Source: Phycisphaerales bacterium (lineage in GTDB: Bacteria > Planctomycetota > Phycisphaerae > UBA1845). From it: 64,000 nucleotides of DNA. The notes beneath the pieces are model-generated. The model worked only from the letters and a program-made list of their open reading frames with translations. It searched no databases and was not told the origin of the DNA. Positions 25,655 through 34,861 of this stretch are shown one piece after another. The stretch's first letter is position 1; every line of letters begins with the position of its first letter. The position numbers were made by a program, and so were the translations under genes. The stretch covers positions 46,626 through 110,625 of the forward strand of contig JACKHH010000010.1 in NCBI GenBank assembly GCA_020639095.1. Direction: 5' to 3'.

Positions 25655-26661
25655 AACTCAGACTTGTGATGGTCATGGTGTTGGCTGCGGTCGGCACACT
25701 GACGCTGAATCAGGCACGGGCCGAAGAGCCCATTGTCATACTCAATGTCTCCTACGACCCGACGCGCGAACTCTACCAGGAGTTCAACGAAGCATTCGCG
25801 CGCCACTGGCTCGCGGAATCCGGGCAAGCTATCACGGTGCGACAATCGCACGCGGGAGCCGGCAAGCAGGCACGCGCGGTCATCGAAGGCCTGGAAGCCG
25901 ACGTCGTCACGCTCAATGTGGCGTACGACCTCGACGCGATGCACATGCACGGTGACCTGATCCCCGCCGACTGGCAGAAACGTCTGCCCCACAACAGTTG
26001 CCCGTACACGTCGACCATCGTCTTTCTCGTGCGTCAGGGCAATCCCAAGAACATCCACGACTGGGGCGACCTCGTACGCAAGGACGTCGCGGTGATCACG
26101 CCGAACCCGAAGTCCTCGGGCGGTGCGCGGTGGAACTACCTCGCGGCATGGGCGTTCGCGGCTGATCGCTTCGGCGGCGATGAAGCCCGCGTGCTCGAAT
26201 TCATGCGCGCGCTGTTCGCGAATGTCCCGGTGCTCGACACCGGGGCGCGCGGTTCGACCAACACGTTCGTTCAACGGCGCATCGGCGACGTATTTCTCGC
26301 GTGGGAGAACGAAGCGCTGCTGGTCACCGAGCGACTCAAACCCGGCGAATTCGAGATCGTCGTGCCTTCAATGAGCATTCTCGCGGAACCGCCGGTGACC
26401 GTCGTCGACAAGGTCGTTGACAAGCGCGGAACGCGCGCGGTCGCCACCGCCTATCTCGATTTTCTATACGGCGAGACGGGCCAGCGGATCATCGCCAAGC
26501 ATTACTACCGCCCGCAGTCCGAAGACGTTGCGCGCGAATTCGCCGATCGCTATCCCGACGTGAAGCTCATCACGGTGGACGCGGTGTTCGGTGGATGGCA
26601 GTCCGCCCATGCCAAGCACTTCGCGGAGGGCGGGACGTTCGATCAGATCTTTGCGCGCTGA
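25651..26661 (+). CDS. cysP: Sulfate/thiosulfate-binding protein
   Basis: Periplasmic receptor of the CysTWA importer, 336 aa. Signal peptide VMVLAAVGTLTLNQARA, then LNVSYDPTRELYQEFNEAF, the strong family signature NPKSSGGARWNYLAAWAF and the end motif VFGGWQSAHAKHFAEGGTFDQIFA. The Sbp/CysP hallmark sulfate contacts (SYD, the TLNVAYD turn, SGGAR) are present. It could bind sulfate, thiosulfate or related oxyanions such as selenate. The ATG overlaps the preceding gene's stop. Together with the AcfC-DsrE protein the operon has two different binding proteins for one permease. Confidence 0.95.
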   Translation: MKLRLVMVMVLAAVGTLTLNQARAEEPIVILNVSYDPTRELYQEFNEAFARHWLAESGQAITVRQSHAGAGKQARAVIEGLEADVVTLNVAYDLDAMHMHGDLIPADWQKRLPHNSCPYTSTIVFLVRQGNPKNIHDWGDLVRKDVAVITPNPKSSGGARWNYLAAWAFAADRFGGDEARVLEFMRALFANVPVLDTGARGSTNTFVQRRIGDVFLAWENEALLVTERLKPGEFEIVVPSMSILAEPPVTVVDKVVDKRGTRAVATAYLDFLYGETGQRIIAKHYYRPQSEDVAREFADRYPDVKLITVDAVFGGWQSAHAKHFAEGGTFDQIFAR

Positions 26662-26668
26662 GCAAGAC

Positions 26669-27502
26669 ATGGCTGGTAGCAAGACGCGACATTCCGTGCT
26701 CCCCGGTTTTCGGCCCACCATGGCGTTTACGCTGATGTACCTGGGGTTGGTGGTGTTGATTCCACTTGCGATGCTCGCGCTGCACGCAGTGCGCATGTCC
26801 TGGACCGAATTCGCGCAGACGTTTACCGCTCCGCGCACGTTGGCGGCCTATCGCCTGACGCTTGGCGGGGCGCTGATCGCATCGTGTGTGAACGCGGTGT
26901 TTGGTTTGCTCATCGCATGGGTACTGGTGCGCTATCGATTTCCCGGTCGGCGGCTGCTCGACACGCTTGTTGACCTGCCTTTCGCGCTGCCGACAGCCGT
27001 CGCCGGGATCGCGCTGACCGCGATCTACGCACCCACCGGACTCATCGGCGGATGGCTCGCGCGCTTGGGTATCCAGGCTGCTTACAGCCCCTTGGGAATC
27101 GTTATCGCGATGGCGTTCGTGAGCTTGCCGTTTGTGATTCGCACGACGCAGCCCGTGTTGGAGGACATCGATCGCGAGGTTGAAGAAGCAGCCGCGACGC
27201 TGGGGGCGAGTCGGTTTCGCACGTTCACGCGCGTGATCTTCCCGGCCATCTTGCCGGCCGTTCTTGCGGGCTTTGCGATGGCGTTCGCGCGTGCGGTGGG
27301 TGAATACGGTTCGGTGGTGTTCATCTCGGGCAACATGCCGGGACGAACCGAGATCGTTCCGCTGCTGATCATGACGCGGCTTGAGGAGTACGACGAGACC
27401 GGAGCGACCGCGGTGGCGCTTGTGCTGTTGGTGCTTTCGTTCGCGATGCTGTTCATCATCAACCTGCTGCAACTCTGGGCCCGGCGTAGCACGGCAGCGT
27501 GA
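26669..27502 (+). CDS. cysT: Sulfate/thiosulfate ABC permease CysT (CysU)
   Basis: 277 aa from ATG 26669, seven bases after the cysP stop. Six transmembrane helices; the ABC-coupling EAA loop is visible as EEAAATLGASRFRTFTRVIFPAILPAVLAG, and the CysT marks DLPFALPTAVAGIALTAIY and RAVGEYGSVVFISGNMPGRTEIVPLLI are all present. Pairs with CysW to form the channel in the inner membrane. Confidence 0.95.
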   Translation: MAGSKTRHSVLPGFRPTMAFTLMYLGLVVLIPLAMLALHAVRMSWTEFAQTFTAPRTLAAYRLTLGGALIASCVNAVFGLLIAWVLVRYRFPGRRLLDTLVDLPFALPTAVAGIALTAIYAPTGLIGGWLARLGIQAAYSPLGIVIAMAFVSLPFVIRTTQPVLEDIDREVEEAAATLGASRFRTFTRVIFPAILPAVLAGFAMAFARAVGEYGSVVFISGNMPGRTEIVPLLIMTRLEEYDETGATAVALVLLVLSFAMLFIINLLQLWARRSTAA

Positions 27503-28464
27503 GTGCGAAAGCAGCGCTGCGCGAATACGAGAATTCAATGACGACGCTGTCCATCCAACCCGACCTGACGCCCGTGACATCGCGCAGCGCTGTTGCGCCG
27601 CCGTCGCCGGTGTTGCGCTGGACGTTGATCATCGTGGCCGTGGGATTCCTTGGGATAACGTTGATCTTGCCGCTGGCGATTGTGTTCGTCAGTGCGCTTG
27701 AGCAGGGTTGGCATACGGCGCTTGCAGCGCTGACGCATGCGGATGCCCGCGCTGCGATGCGGCTCACCGCGCTGATCGTGGTGATCGCGGTCCCGATCAA
27801 CGTGGTGTTTGGCGTAGCGGCTGCCTGGGCGATCGCGAAGTTCGAGTTCCGCGGCAAGAGCGTTTTGGTGACGCTCATCGACTTGCCTTTCAGCGTATCG
27901 CCGGTCATCGCGGGCATGGTGTTCGTACTGCTCTTTGGAGCGCGCGGAGCGTTTGGCCCGTGGCTGGGAGCGCACGGAATTCGCATCATCTTCGCCTGGC
28001 CGGGCATCGCGCTGGCCACCATGTTCGTCACGCTGCCGTTCGTCGCGCGCGAACTCATTCCGTTGATGCAGGCGCAGGGACACGAGGACGAAGAGGCAGC
28101 CGTCAGTCTGGGAGCGAGCGGGTGGCAGACGTTTGTTCGCGTCACGCTGCCCAACATCAAATGGGGATTGGCGTACGGTACGATACTTTGCACCGCCCGC
28201 GCGCTCGGCGAATTTGGCGCGGTTTCGGTCGTCTCCGGACATATCCGCGGCGAAACCAACACGCTGCCGCTGCACGTCGAGATTCTCTACAACGAGTATC
28301 AATTCGCGGCAGCCTTCAGCGTCGCGGGGCTCCTCGTCGGAATTGCATTGCTCACGATCATCGCCAAAGCCGCGGTGCAATGGCGCTTGCAGGTGAACGC
28401 CCGCGCGTCGGCATCGCTCATTGAAGGCGAAATGACGGAGAGGGTGGAATGGGCATCGAAGTGA
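27499..28464 (+). CDS. cysW: Sulfate/thiosulfate ABC permease CysW
   Basis: 321 aa from the GTG at 27499, which overlaps the cysT stop (GTGA); an ATG at 27538 would shorten the cytoplasmic head by 13 residues. Six helices, LIDLPFSVSPVIAGMVFVLLFG, the EAA loop DEEAAVSLGASGWQTFVRVTLPNIKWGL and the CysW mark RALGEFGAVSVVSGHIRGETNTLPLHVEILYNEY are clear. Its 3' end overlaps cysA by 16 bp. Confidence 0.95.
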   Translation: MSAKAALREYENSMTTLSIQPDLTPVTSRSAVAPPSPVLRWTLIIVAVGFLGITLILPLAIVFVSALEQGWHTALAALTHADARAAMRLTALIVVIAVPINVVFGVAAAWAIAKFEFRGKSVLVTLIDLPFSVSPVIAGMVFVLLFGARGAFGPWLGAHGIRIIFAWPGIALATMFVTLPFVARELIPLMQAQGHEDEEAAVSLGASGWQTFVRVTLPNIKWGLAYGTILCTARALGEFGAVSVVSGHIRGETNTLPLHVEILYNEYQFAAAFSVAGLLVGIALLTIIAKAAVQWRLQVNARASASLIEGEMTERVEWASK

Positions 28465-29519
28465 GCAATGTGACCAAGCGCTTCGGTACGTTCACCGCGC
28501 TGCACGACGTGAGCCTCAAGGTGAACGTGGGCGAACTCATGGCGCTGCTCGGCCCGTCCGGATCGGGCAAGACAACACTGCTGCGGGTGATTGCGGGCCT
28601 CGAATCGCCTGACGCGGGCAACGTTTTCTTTGCGGGAACGGACGCGACGCGGCGACACGTGCGCGAGCGGAACGTTGGCTTTGTGTTCCAGCATTATGCC
28701 CTGTTCCGCCACATGACGGTATTCGAGAACGTGGCGTTCGGTTTGCGCGTACGGCCCCGCAAGCTGCGCCCGACGCGCGACGAGATCAAGCACCGCGTCA
28801 CCGAGCTGCTGGAACTGGTGCAACTTGAGAACTTCGCGCAGCGCTATCCCGCGCAGCTTTCGGGGGGACAGCGGCAACGGGTAGCGCTCGCGCGGGCACT
28901 TGCCGTCGAACCCAAAGTGCTCCTGCTCGATGAGCCGTTCGGCGCGCTCGACGCGAAGGTGCGTCAGGAACTTCGCCGCTGGCTTCGCCGGTTGCACGAG
29001 GAAATCCACGTCACCAGCGTCTTCGTCACCCACGATCAGGACGAAGCGCTCGAAGTGGCGGATCGTGTCGTCATCATGAACGGCGGCAGAATCGAACAGG
29101 TGGGCACGCCGGATGAAGTCTTCCGCGACCCCGCCAGCGCGTTCGTGATGAATTTCCTCGGTACGGTCAACGTCTTCCACCGCCGCGTGTCGAAGCTCGC
29201 GCCCGAAATCGACACGCTCGAAATCCAGTGTCCCGACGAACTGCCCGCGGACTCTCGGCCGGCGCGGATCTTCGTCCGACCGCACAATCTGGACATCAGC
29301 ACACACGTGACGGGCAAACCGCGGCTTCGCGGGTTCGTCGAATACGTCAACGCCGCCGGTCCGCAGGTGAAACTCGAAGTGCGCACCGAGTTCGGCGAGG
29401 TGGTGCAGGTGGAAACGCCACAAGAACGCTACCGCCAGCTGGGAATCGACCGGGGCAGCGAGGTCTTCGTCACGCCAAGGGAGATGCGCGTGTTCTTCGA
29501 TGACGGGCAGGCGACTTAG
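28449..29519 (+). CDS. cysA: Sulfate/thiosulfate import ATPase CysA
   Basis: 356 aa. Walker A GPSGSGKT, Q-loop FVFQHYALF, signature LSGGQRQR, Walker B VLLLDEPFGALD, H-loop VFVTHDQDEA: a fully competent ABC ATPase, unlike the one at 13220. The C-terminal regulatory part (~235-356) has the CysA/TOBE features NFLGTVNVF and IFVRPHNLDIS. Powers CysTW. Confidence 0.96.
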   Translation: MGIEVSNVTKRFGTFTALHDVSLKVNVGELMALLGPSGSGKTTLLRVIAGLESPDAGNVFFAGTDATRRHVRERNVGFVFQHYALFRHMTVFENVAFGLRVRPRKLRPTRDEIKHRVTELLELVQLENFAQRYPAQLSGGQRQRVALARALAVEPKVLLLDEPFGALDAKVRQELRRWLRRLHEEIHVTSVFVTHDQDEALEVADRVVIMNGGRIEQVGTPDEVFRDPASAFVMNFLGTVNVFHRRVSKLAPEIDTLEIQCPDELPADSRPARIFVRPHNLDISTHVTGKPRLRGFVEYVNAAGPQVKLEVRTEFGEVVQVETPQERYRQLGIDRGSEVFVTPREMRVFFDDGQAT

Positions 29520-29576
29520 GCATCGGGCGGACCGCGGTTGATGGCGCCGCGCCGCCGCGAAGGAGATGAGATCACC

Positions 29577-31031
29577 ATGAGTATCGAAAAAGTCGCGGTG
29601 ATCGGGCTGGACTGCTGCGAACCGAGTCTGGTGTTCGACCGGTGGCGCGACGATCTGCCCAACCTGCGCCGATTGATGGAATCGGGACTGTACGGCTGCC
29701 TCGAAAGCTGCATGCCGCCGATCACCGTTCCCGCGTGGAGTTGCATGACGACCGGGCGCGACCCGGGCACGCTCGGCATTTATGGTTTTCGCAATCGACG
29801 AGACCACGGCTATGGCGGTTTGCACACCGCGACCAGCCTCGACGTGCGCCATCCGCGGGTTTGGGACATGCTGGGGGCTGCGGGCAAGGCGTCCATCGTC
29901 GTCGGCGTTCCGCAAACGTTTCCCATCGTGCGCCCGCCGAATGGCTGCATGGTTTCGTGCTTCCTGACGCCGAGCACGGACAGCGACTATACGCACCCGC
30001 CCGGGCTCAAACGGGAAATCGCGGCGCTAGTCGGTGAGTACATGGTCGACGTGCCGCAGTTTCGCACGGAGGACAAGACGTGGCTGTGGGGACAAATCCA
30101 CACCATGACCGACCGCCGCTTCAAGGTTTGCAAATACCTGCTGCGGAGCAAACCGTGGGACCTGTTCTTCATGGTCGAAATCGGGGTCGATCGCATCCAT
30201 CACGGGTTCTGGCGATTCATGGACCCGGATCATCGCTTCCATGTCGCTGGAAATCCCTATGAGCAGGTGATTCACGACTACTACGTGCGGATCGATCACC
30301 TGATCGGTGAGCTGCTTGCGGAACTCGATCTGGACACGACGGCTGTATGGATTGTGTCCGATCACGGCGCGAAGCGGCTTGAGGGGGGCGTGTGCTTCAA
30401 CGACTGGCTCATTCGCGAGGGTTTGCTGGTGATGAAGGATCCCGTCACCGGACCGCAGAGTTTTCGGCTTGAAGATGTTGATTGGTCGCGAACGCAGGTG
30501 TGGGGCGAGGGCGGCTACTATGGTCGGTGCTTCATCAACCTCGCGGGACGCGAGCCGCGCGGCATCGTCCCGCAATCCGGCTATGAATCGCTGCGCCAAG
30601 AACTCATCAGCAAACTGGAAGCGATGCACGACCCGCAGGGCAATCCGCTCGGCACGCGCGTGTACAAGCCCGAAGCGCTCTACTCGGAAGTCAACGGTGT
30701 CGCGCCCGATCTGATCGTCATCTTCGGCGACCTGTACTGGCGCAGCGTCGGGACCGTCGGCAACGCGGATATCTACACCACCGAGAACGACACCGGCCCG
30801 GACGATGCGAACCACGCGCAGCAGGGCATGCACATTCTGCATCACCCGTCGCTGCCGTCGGGGCGTTGTGACGCGTCGATCTACGACGTCGCGCCGACCA
30901 TCCTCGACATGCTCGGGCATGAAGTCCCCGAACAGTTGCACGGTGTGCGGCTGAATCGAAGTTCAGACCGGTCAACGTCGGATGGAAGAAACGCGCGCGA
31001 TGCATGCGTAACCTGTACGCGCGGTGCATGA
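29577..31031 (+). CDS. Alkaline-phosphatase-superfamily phosphodiesterase/pyrophosphatase
   Basis: 484 aa from ATG 29577 (GAAGGAGATGAG site). Type I phosphodiesterase/nucleotide pyrophosphatase fold: metal Asp in VIGLDCCEP, nucleophile region TVPAWSCMTTGRDPGTLGIYGFRNR, the phosphodiesterase pair VGVDRIHHGFW and a second metal site VSDHGAK, with AHAQQGMHILH near the end. Cytoplasmic (no signal peptide). It is the next gene after cysA. Members of this family cleave nucleotide phosphoesters or serve as phosphoglycerate mutases; acting on a sulfonucleotide such as APS/PAPS would fit the neighbourhood but is only inference. Last ~20 residues (RSTSDGRNARDA) look non-conserved. Confidence 0.82.
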   Translation: MSIEKVAVIGLDCCEPSLVFDRWRDDLPNLRRLMESGLYGCLESCMPPITVPAWSCMTTGRDPGTLGIYGFRNRRDHGYGGLHTATSLDVRHPRVWDMLGAAGKASIVVGVPQTFPIVRPPNGCMVSCFLTPSTDSDYTHPPGLKREIAALVGEYMVDVPQFRTEDKTWLWGQIHTMTDRRFKVCKYLLRSKPWDLFFMVEIGVDRIHHGFWRFMDPDHRFHVAGNPYEQVIHDYYVRIDHLIGELLAELDLDTTAVWIVSDHGAKRLEGGVCFNDWLIREGLLVMKDPVTGPQSFRLEDVDWSRTQVWGEGGYYGRCFINLAGREPRGIVPQSGYESLRQELISKLEAMHDPQGNPLGTRVYKPEALYSEVNGVAPDLIVIFGDLYWRSVGTVGNADIYTTENDTGPDDANHAQQGMHILHHPSLPSGRCDASIYDVAPTILDMLGHEVPEQLHGVRLNRSSDRSTSDGRNARDACVTCTRGA

Positions 31032-31086
31032 AGAACGCGAGACGGACGAACTTCGTCGGTTTACTTGTGGCAAACGTGTAACTGGT

Positions 31087-32514
31087 ATGGCCATGACACC
31101 TGGGCGATTGAAATCCGTCCTGTTGCTGGTGGCGCTGTGGGTTTCGGGGCCGCTTGCATTTACGCAAGCGGGCGATGCCGCAGCCACGGCGTCAGACGAG
31201 CACTCCGCACCCAAGCGCCAGCATCCGACATCCAGGGCGTGGGGCACTCGGCTGGAGTCGGAACCACCGGGCTATGTCACGACGCTTGATCGCTCCGGCA
31301 TGCTCACCTTCAAGGATGTGGATTGGCTGGACTTCGGACTCGAGCAGCGCACACGATACGAGTACCGCTCCGACTTGCGCCGCCCGGACCTGACCGACGA
31401 CCAGCAGTTCCTCTTGCGCACGCGCATGTACCTGGGTGTGCATGATATCGTCGACCCATTCCGCTTCGCGATCGAAGTGCAGGATGCCCGGCAGTTCAAC
31501 AGCGAGTACGGCGATAGCAGTCGCGACGTGAATCAAGCCGATGTGCTTCAAGCGTTCGCGGAGCTGTATTTCGAGGATGCGCTTGGGGAGGGTTACCCGC
31601 TGCAATTCCGTGCTGGCCGAATGACGCTCGAATACGTCGATCGCAGGCTCGTGGGTCGCAACCGCTGGCGTAACACGGTGAACGCGTTCGACGGCTTTCG
31701 CCTGCGCATGGGCCAGCCAACGTCCGATTGGCAGGTGGACGTATTCGCCGTGCAACCTGTCGAGAGTCTGATGTCACGCCCGGACCGGCCCGACGAGGAG
31801 CGCTGGTTGTACGGCGTCGTGGGCGCATGGCGGGGCTGGTCCGATCGCACCACCATCGAGCCCTACTACTTCGCCCTCGATGAGGATCGCAAGAATTCCG
31901 CGAACGCAGATCGCGAGATTCACACACTCGGTTTTCACCTGTTCGGCCCGATTGGCAAGACGCGCTTCGACTACGACATGGATGCGGCGTTCCAGTTTGG
32001 CGACGACGGCGCGCGGCGTCACCGCGCGTTCGCCGCGTACGGCGAACTCGGCTACACGTTCGCGCATCCGTGGAAGCCGCGACTCGCGTTCGCCGCGCTC
32101 TACGCAACGGGCGATCGCAATCCCGACGACAATACGACCGAACGCTTCGACAGGCTCTTCGAGGTCACGCATCCCTACTCGACCACGGATCTCTTCGCCT
32201 GGCAAAACGCAATCAGCCCGAAGCTCCTGCTCGCGCTGCGTCCGAGCAAAACGCTCACCGTCGACACGTCGTATGGGGCGTATTGGCTGGCGAGTGATGC
32301 GGATGCCTGGCCCATCGCCGGCCTGCGCGATTCCGACGGGCGTAGCGGTGACTTCATCGGTCAGGAGTTGGAACTGCGCGTACGCTGCCAGCTCGACCGG
32401 CGCGTCGAACTGGAAGCGGGCTACGCGCACTTCTTTCCCGGCGCGTTCGTCCGCAACACCAGCGACGCCGACGATGGTGATCTCTTCTATGTACAGACCA
32501 CGATCCATTTCTGA
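31087..32514 (+). CDS. Outer-membrane porin, alginate-export (AlgE-like) family
   Basis: 475 aa from ATG 31087; an upstream frame to 31024 overlaps the previous gene and is unlikely. Signal peptide SVLLLVALWVSGPLAFTQAG. The rest is an alginate_exp-type barrel: DFGLEQRTRYEYRS, DDQQFLLRTRMYLGV, RFAIEVQDARQF, LQFRAGRMTLEYVDRRLVGRNRWRNTVNAFDGFRLRM, alternating aromatic strands, and the C-terminal aromatic FYVQTTIHF. In such a cluster it is most likely the outer-membrane gate for the anion handled by CysP/AcfC-DsrE rather than an alginate exporter, since no alginate genes are present. Confidence 0.85.
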   Translation: MAMTPGRLKSVLLLVALWVSGPLAFTQAGDAAATASDEHSAPKRQHPTSRAWGTRLESEPPGYVTTLDRSGMLTFKDVDWLDFGLEQRTRYEYRSDLRRPDLTDDQQFLLRTRMYLGVHDIVDPFRFAIEVQDARQFNSEYGDSSRDVNQADVLQAFAELYFEDALGEGYPLQFRAGRMTLEYVDRRLVGRNRWRNTVNAFDGFRLRMGQPTSDWQVDVFAVQPVESLMSRPDRPDEERWLYGVVGAWRGWSDRTTIEPYYFALDEDRKNSANADREIHTLGFHLFGPIGKTRFDYDMDAAFQFGDDGARRHRAFAAYGELGYTFAHPWKPRLAFAALYATGDRNPDDNTTERFDRLFEVTHPYSTTDLFAWQNAISPKLLLALRPSKTLTVDTSYGAYWLASDADAWPIAGLRDSDGRSGDFIGQELELRVRCQLDRRVELEAGYAHFFPGAFVRNTSDADDGDLFYVQTTIHF

Positions 32515-32599
32515 CGCGGTCCGGTGCTATTGCACAATCGCAACACACAAAACGCTGGCCGCATGAGCGCGCCACGAACGTTCTCAAAGGATCCAAGAC

Positions 32600-32797
32600 A
32601 TGCAACGCAAAATGAATGTGCAAAGAAAACCGCCAATGGCTTTCCTTGCCCTTGGGCTATTCAGCCTGCTCATCAGCACACTGGCAACGGGTTGCAACGA
32701 CGGATTGCGCGACGGCGTCAATGAAGGATTGAGCGCCGCAATCTCGACAGTGATCCAAGCGCCCGTGGACTACCTGCTTGAGCAACTATTCAAATGA
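32600..32797 (+). CDS. Small lipoprotein
   Basis: 65 aa with an AAGGATCCAAGAC ribosome site. Leader FLALGLFSLLISTLATGC gives a textbook lipobox (LATGC), leaving a 34-residue mature peptide NDGLRDGVNEGLSAAISTVIQAP followed by YLLEQLF, amphipathic and acidic. Small lipoproteins with a D-G-L-x-x-G-x-x-x-G-L pattern are common in planctomycetes; function unknown. It sits 85 bp after the porin gene and may be the last gene of that operon. Confidence 0.75.
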   Translation: MQRKMNVQRKPPMAFLALGLFSLLISTLATGCNDGLRDGVNEGLSAAISTVIQAPVDYLLEQLFK

Positions 32798-32956
32798 GAG
32801 AGTCAATGTACCTTCTCCGACAGTGACCTCCCCCCTTGATTTTGGTCTATGTCGAGAGTGGCAAACTCTCGGGCCTGGACCATCGATGAAACGAGGGCCG
32901 AGAATGGGTGACCTTCAGCCCGCGCGGTTTGTCGAACAGTGCGCGCGAGGAGTTGG

Positions 32957-33110
32957 TCAAGAGCGCCCTGAAACGTTGCCGCTGTGCATGCGGTCCGGTA
33001 CACCGCGTTTCGTGAGCATCCATGCCAGCCGTTCGAGAACATCCTCCGAGTTGAGTCTTCGCGCCAAGTCGATCGCAAGACGCGCGCGGCGTAGGGATTC
33101 TCTGCTCAGA
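32957..33110 (-). pseudogene. IS3-type transposase (OrfB) fragment
   Basis: On the minus strand this reads RESLRRARLAIDLARRLNSEDVLERLAWMLTKRGVPDRMHSGN and then a stop at 32957. It matches the middle of IS3-family OrfB (TRECLAI..ARRLNSEDVLERL.....RGVP..IRSDNGPEF), around the second catalytic Asp; here RSDNG has decayed to HSGN. Both sides are missing and no inverted repeats were found. Dead fragment, partly touching the end of the lipoprotein gene. Confidence 0.7.
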
Positions 33111-33960
33111 ATCCGGGCTCCGGAGGAAACAGCGTATCCCGGTTTGCCATCAGTTCCTCGCAGGTGTCAACGTCGTCTGACACCGGAATCAGGATAATCG
33201 GGTTCAGGCCGGGGTCCCGGCGCTGAGGCGGGTTGTTGGGCGTGTCGAGGATTGCAAGCGACGCGCCAATGATGAGTTGCTCGGAGTCGTCGATCACGTT
33301 GCCGCGCAGGCTGCCGTCGGCGTAAAGCGTCATCTCGTTTGCGAATATCTCGCGGCGCGCAATGTAGATCTCGCCTTCGATCGCGCCGAACAGTCTCACA
33401 ACGACCGTCACCCCGGGCTTGCCATCGTTGTCGTCATCGCTGATCAGCGGATCGTTGCGGTCCATCGAAAGCGGTTCGTTGGGGTCACCGTCGATGCCGT
33501 TGAGTGTAGGCGTAGCAGGGCGGTACACCTTCCATTCCCCACCCTCTTCATACACGTCGACGATAGCGCCGGGGGGCTGAATGGCCTGCGTGGCTGCGTC
33601 TGAGAAGATCGTCTCGAAGGGCTGATTGGCGATGTACTCGGCGTGGCAGAAGCGGTCGTACGCGACAAGCTCATCGTCTTCAATGACCAGGTCCGTGTAG
33701 CCATAGGAGACGATAAATGTAGCGAGCGGACCATTGGCGGTCTCGCCGTCGTACGCAACGATGTCATAATGGGCGTAATGTCCCGCCAGCGCTGCGATCG
33801 CCTCTTCTTTGCTGGACGGTGCAACCCAATCCGGATCGTTCGCGGGCGTTTCGTACAATGGACTGTCCGGCCAGGGCAGCGGAATCGAGCAGCCGACAAG
33901 GTGGAGGCAACCGGCAATTGCGATTGCGAGAAAAACAACTCGTGTGGATGACGTTAGCAT
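33106..33960 (-). CDS. Lipoprotein of unknown function
   Basis: 284 aa from ATG 33960, with a GGGAGA ribosome site; the longer upstream frame has no support. Lipobox LHLVGC after a hydrophobic leader. The mature protein is acidic, with a segment EEAIAALAGHYAHYDIVAYDGETANG, an Asp-rich loop SDDDNDGKPG (possible Ca-binding) and strands GVTVVVRLFGAIEGEIYIARREIF. No family recognised. It stands alone between IS relics. Confidence 0.7.
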   Translation of the reverse strand: MLTSSTRVVFLAIAIAGCLHLVGCSIPLPWPDSPLYETPANDPDWVAPSSKEEAIAALAGHYAHYDIVAYDGETANGPLATFIVSYGYTDLVIEDDELVAYDRFCHAEYIANQPFETIFSDAATQAIQPPGAIVDVYEEGGEWKVYRPATPTLNGIDGDPNEPLSMDRNDPLISDDDNDGKPGVTVVVRLFGAIEGEIYIARREIFANEMTLYADGSLRGNVIDDSEQLIIGASLAILDTPNNPPQRRDPGLNPIILIPVSDDVDTCEELMANRDTLFPPEPGF

Positions 33961-34148
33961 TTGAAATCTCCCACGTCGCAGAAATCGATCACAGATCCAA
34001 TGCCGCTGAAAGCGGCCGCCGCATGGACACGACGTCGTGCCCGATGCAAACGACCGGTCAGTTTTCACTGCAACAATCGATAGCCATCGTGCCAACGCGC
34101 GTCGCTGCTTGGGCGCATGGTCTTGCGGGTCCACAACGTCGGCGCGCG

Positions 34149-34604
34149 TCAAGTTGGCGAAGTCGAATTGCGCCGTGATGAACCCCAGGTATTTCTTCGC
34201 GCCCCCACTCCCCGAAAGTGCCGCAGGATTCGATTCTGGACAGCTGTCCAGAATGGACTCGCCTTTAGGTTATTCACGAATTCCAGCAAGACGATACTTA
34301 CGTCGTCGTGGTGCAGCGGCGCGTCGTGCATGTGCTCGCGCAGTGCGGCGATGATAGCTCCAACGATGCCATCGGGAGAACGATCGCCGACTGAATTCAG
34401 CACGGCACGCAGCCGCTCACGCCCGAACAGCTGACCGGCGCCATTGGGCGCTTCCAGCACGCCATCGGTGAATATGAGCAACCGATCACCTTCGCTGACG
34501 CGTTGTACTCGACGCGAGTAACGCGTCCTTGGCTCCACCGAGAGCGCGATATCGAAGAAGCCGGTGCGGTAAGGCGTTTCAATCTGCGACCAACGATCTC
34601 GTTT
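34149..34604 (-). pseudogene. C-terminal relic of a SpoIIE/RsbU-type serine phosphatase
   Basis: The minus strand from ~34604 reads GFFDIALSVEPRTRYSRRV, EGDRLLIFTDGVLEAPN, LFGRERLRAVLNS, HHDDVSIVLLEF, i.e. the last third of a PP2C-like SpoIIE domain (GDRLL.FTDGV.EA and DD.S.VL). The N-terminal two thirds, with the other metal ligands, are gone, replaced at ~34605 by the SDR relic on the opposite strand. The tail after LLEF is not conserved. Non-functional remnant. Confidence 0.7.
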
Positions 34605-34609
34605 ACCGT

Positions 34610-34861
34610 GTCGTCACTAATCTGGCTACCTCGGGTGCGCGCCTCGCCGTTGCGGGCCGTGAACTCGCCAAACTCGAATCATTGAGCCGTCAGATTGATG
34701 GGCAGGCCATTGAGTTGGACGCCACACAAGATGACGCGGTTTATCGATGCCTCAAGTCGACCATGGGTTGGGGCGGGCGTCGCGACGGCGTCGTGAATTG
34801 TGCCGGCTCCATTCTCCTCAAGCCCGCGCATCTGACGACCGCGGCCGAGTTCCAACGGGTA
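34610..34861 (+). pseudogene. SDR oxidoreductase fragment
   Basis: Plus-strand reading VVTNLATSGARLAVAGRELAKLE, ELDATQDDAV, RRDGVVNCAGSILLKPAHLTTAAEFQRV is a piece of a short-chain dehydrogenase (strand 2, the acidic turn, and the N-C-A-G box equivalent to NNAG). The cofactor motif TGxxxGxG and the Y-x3-K catalytic site are both missing, so it is broken at both ends. It abuts the phosphatase relic. Confidence 0.65.
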
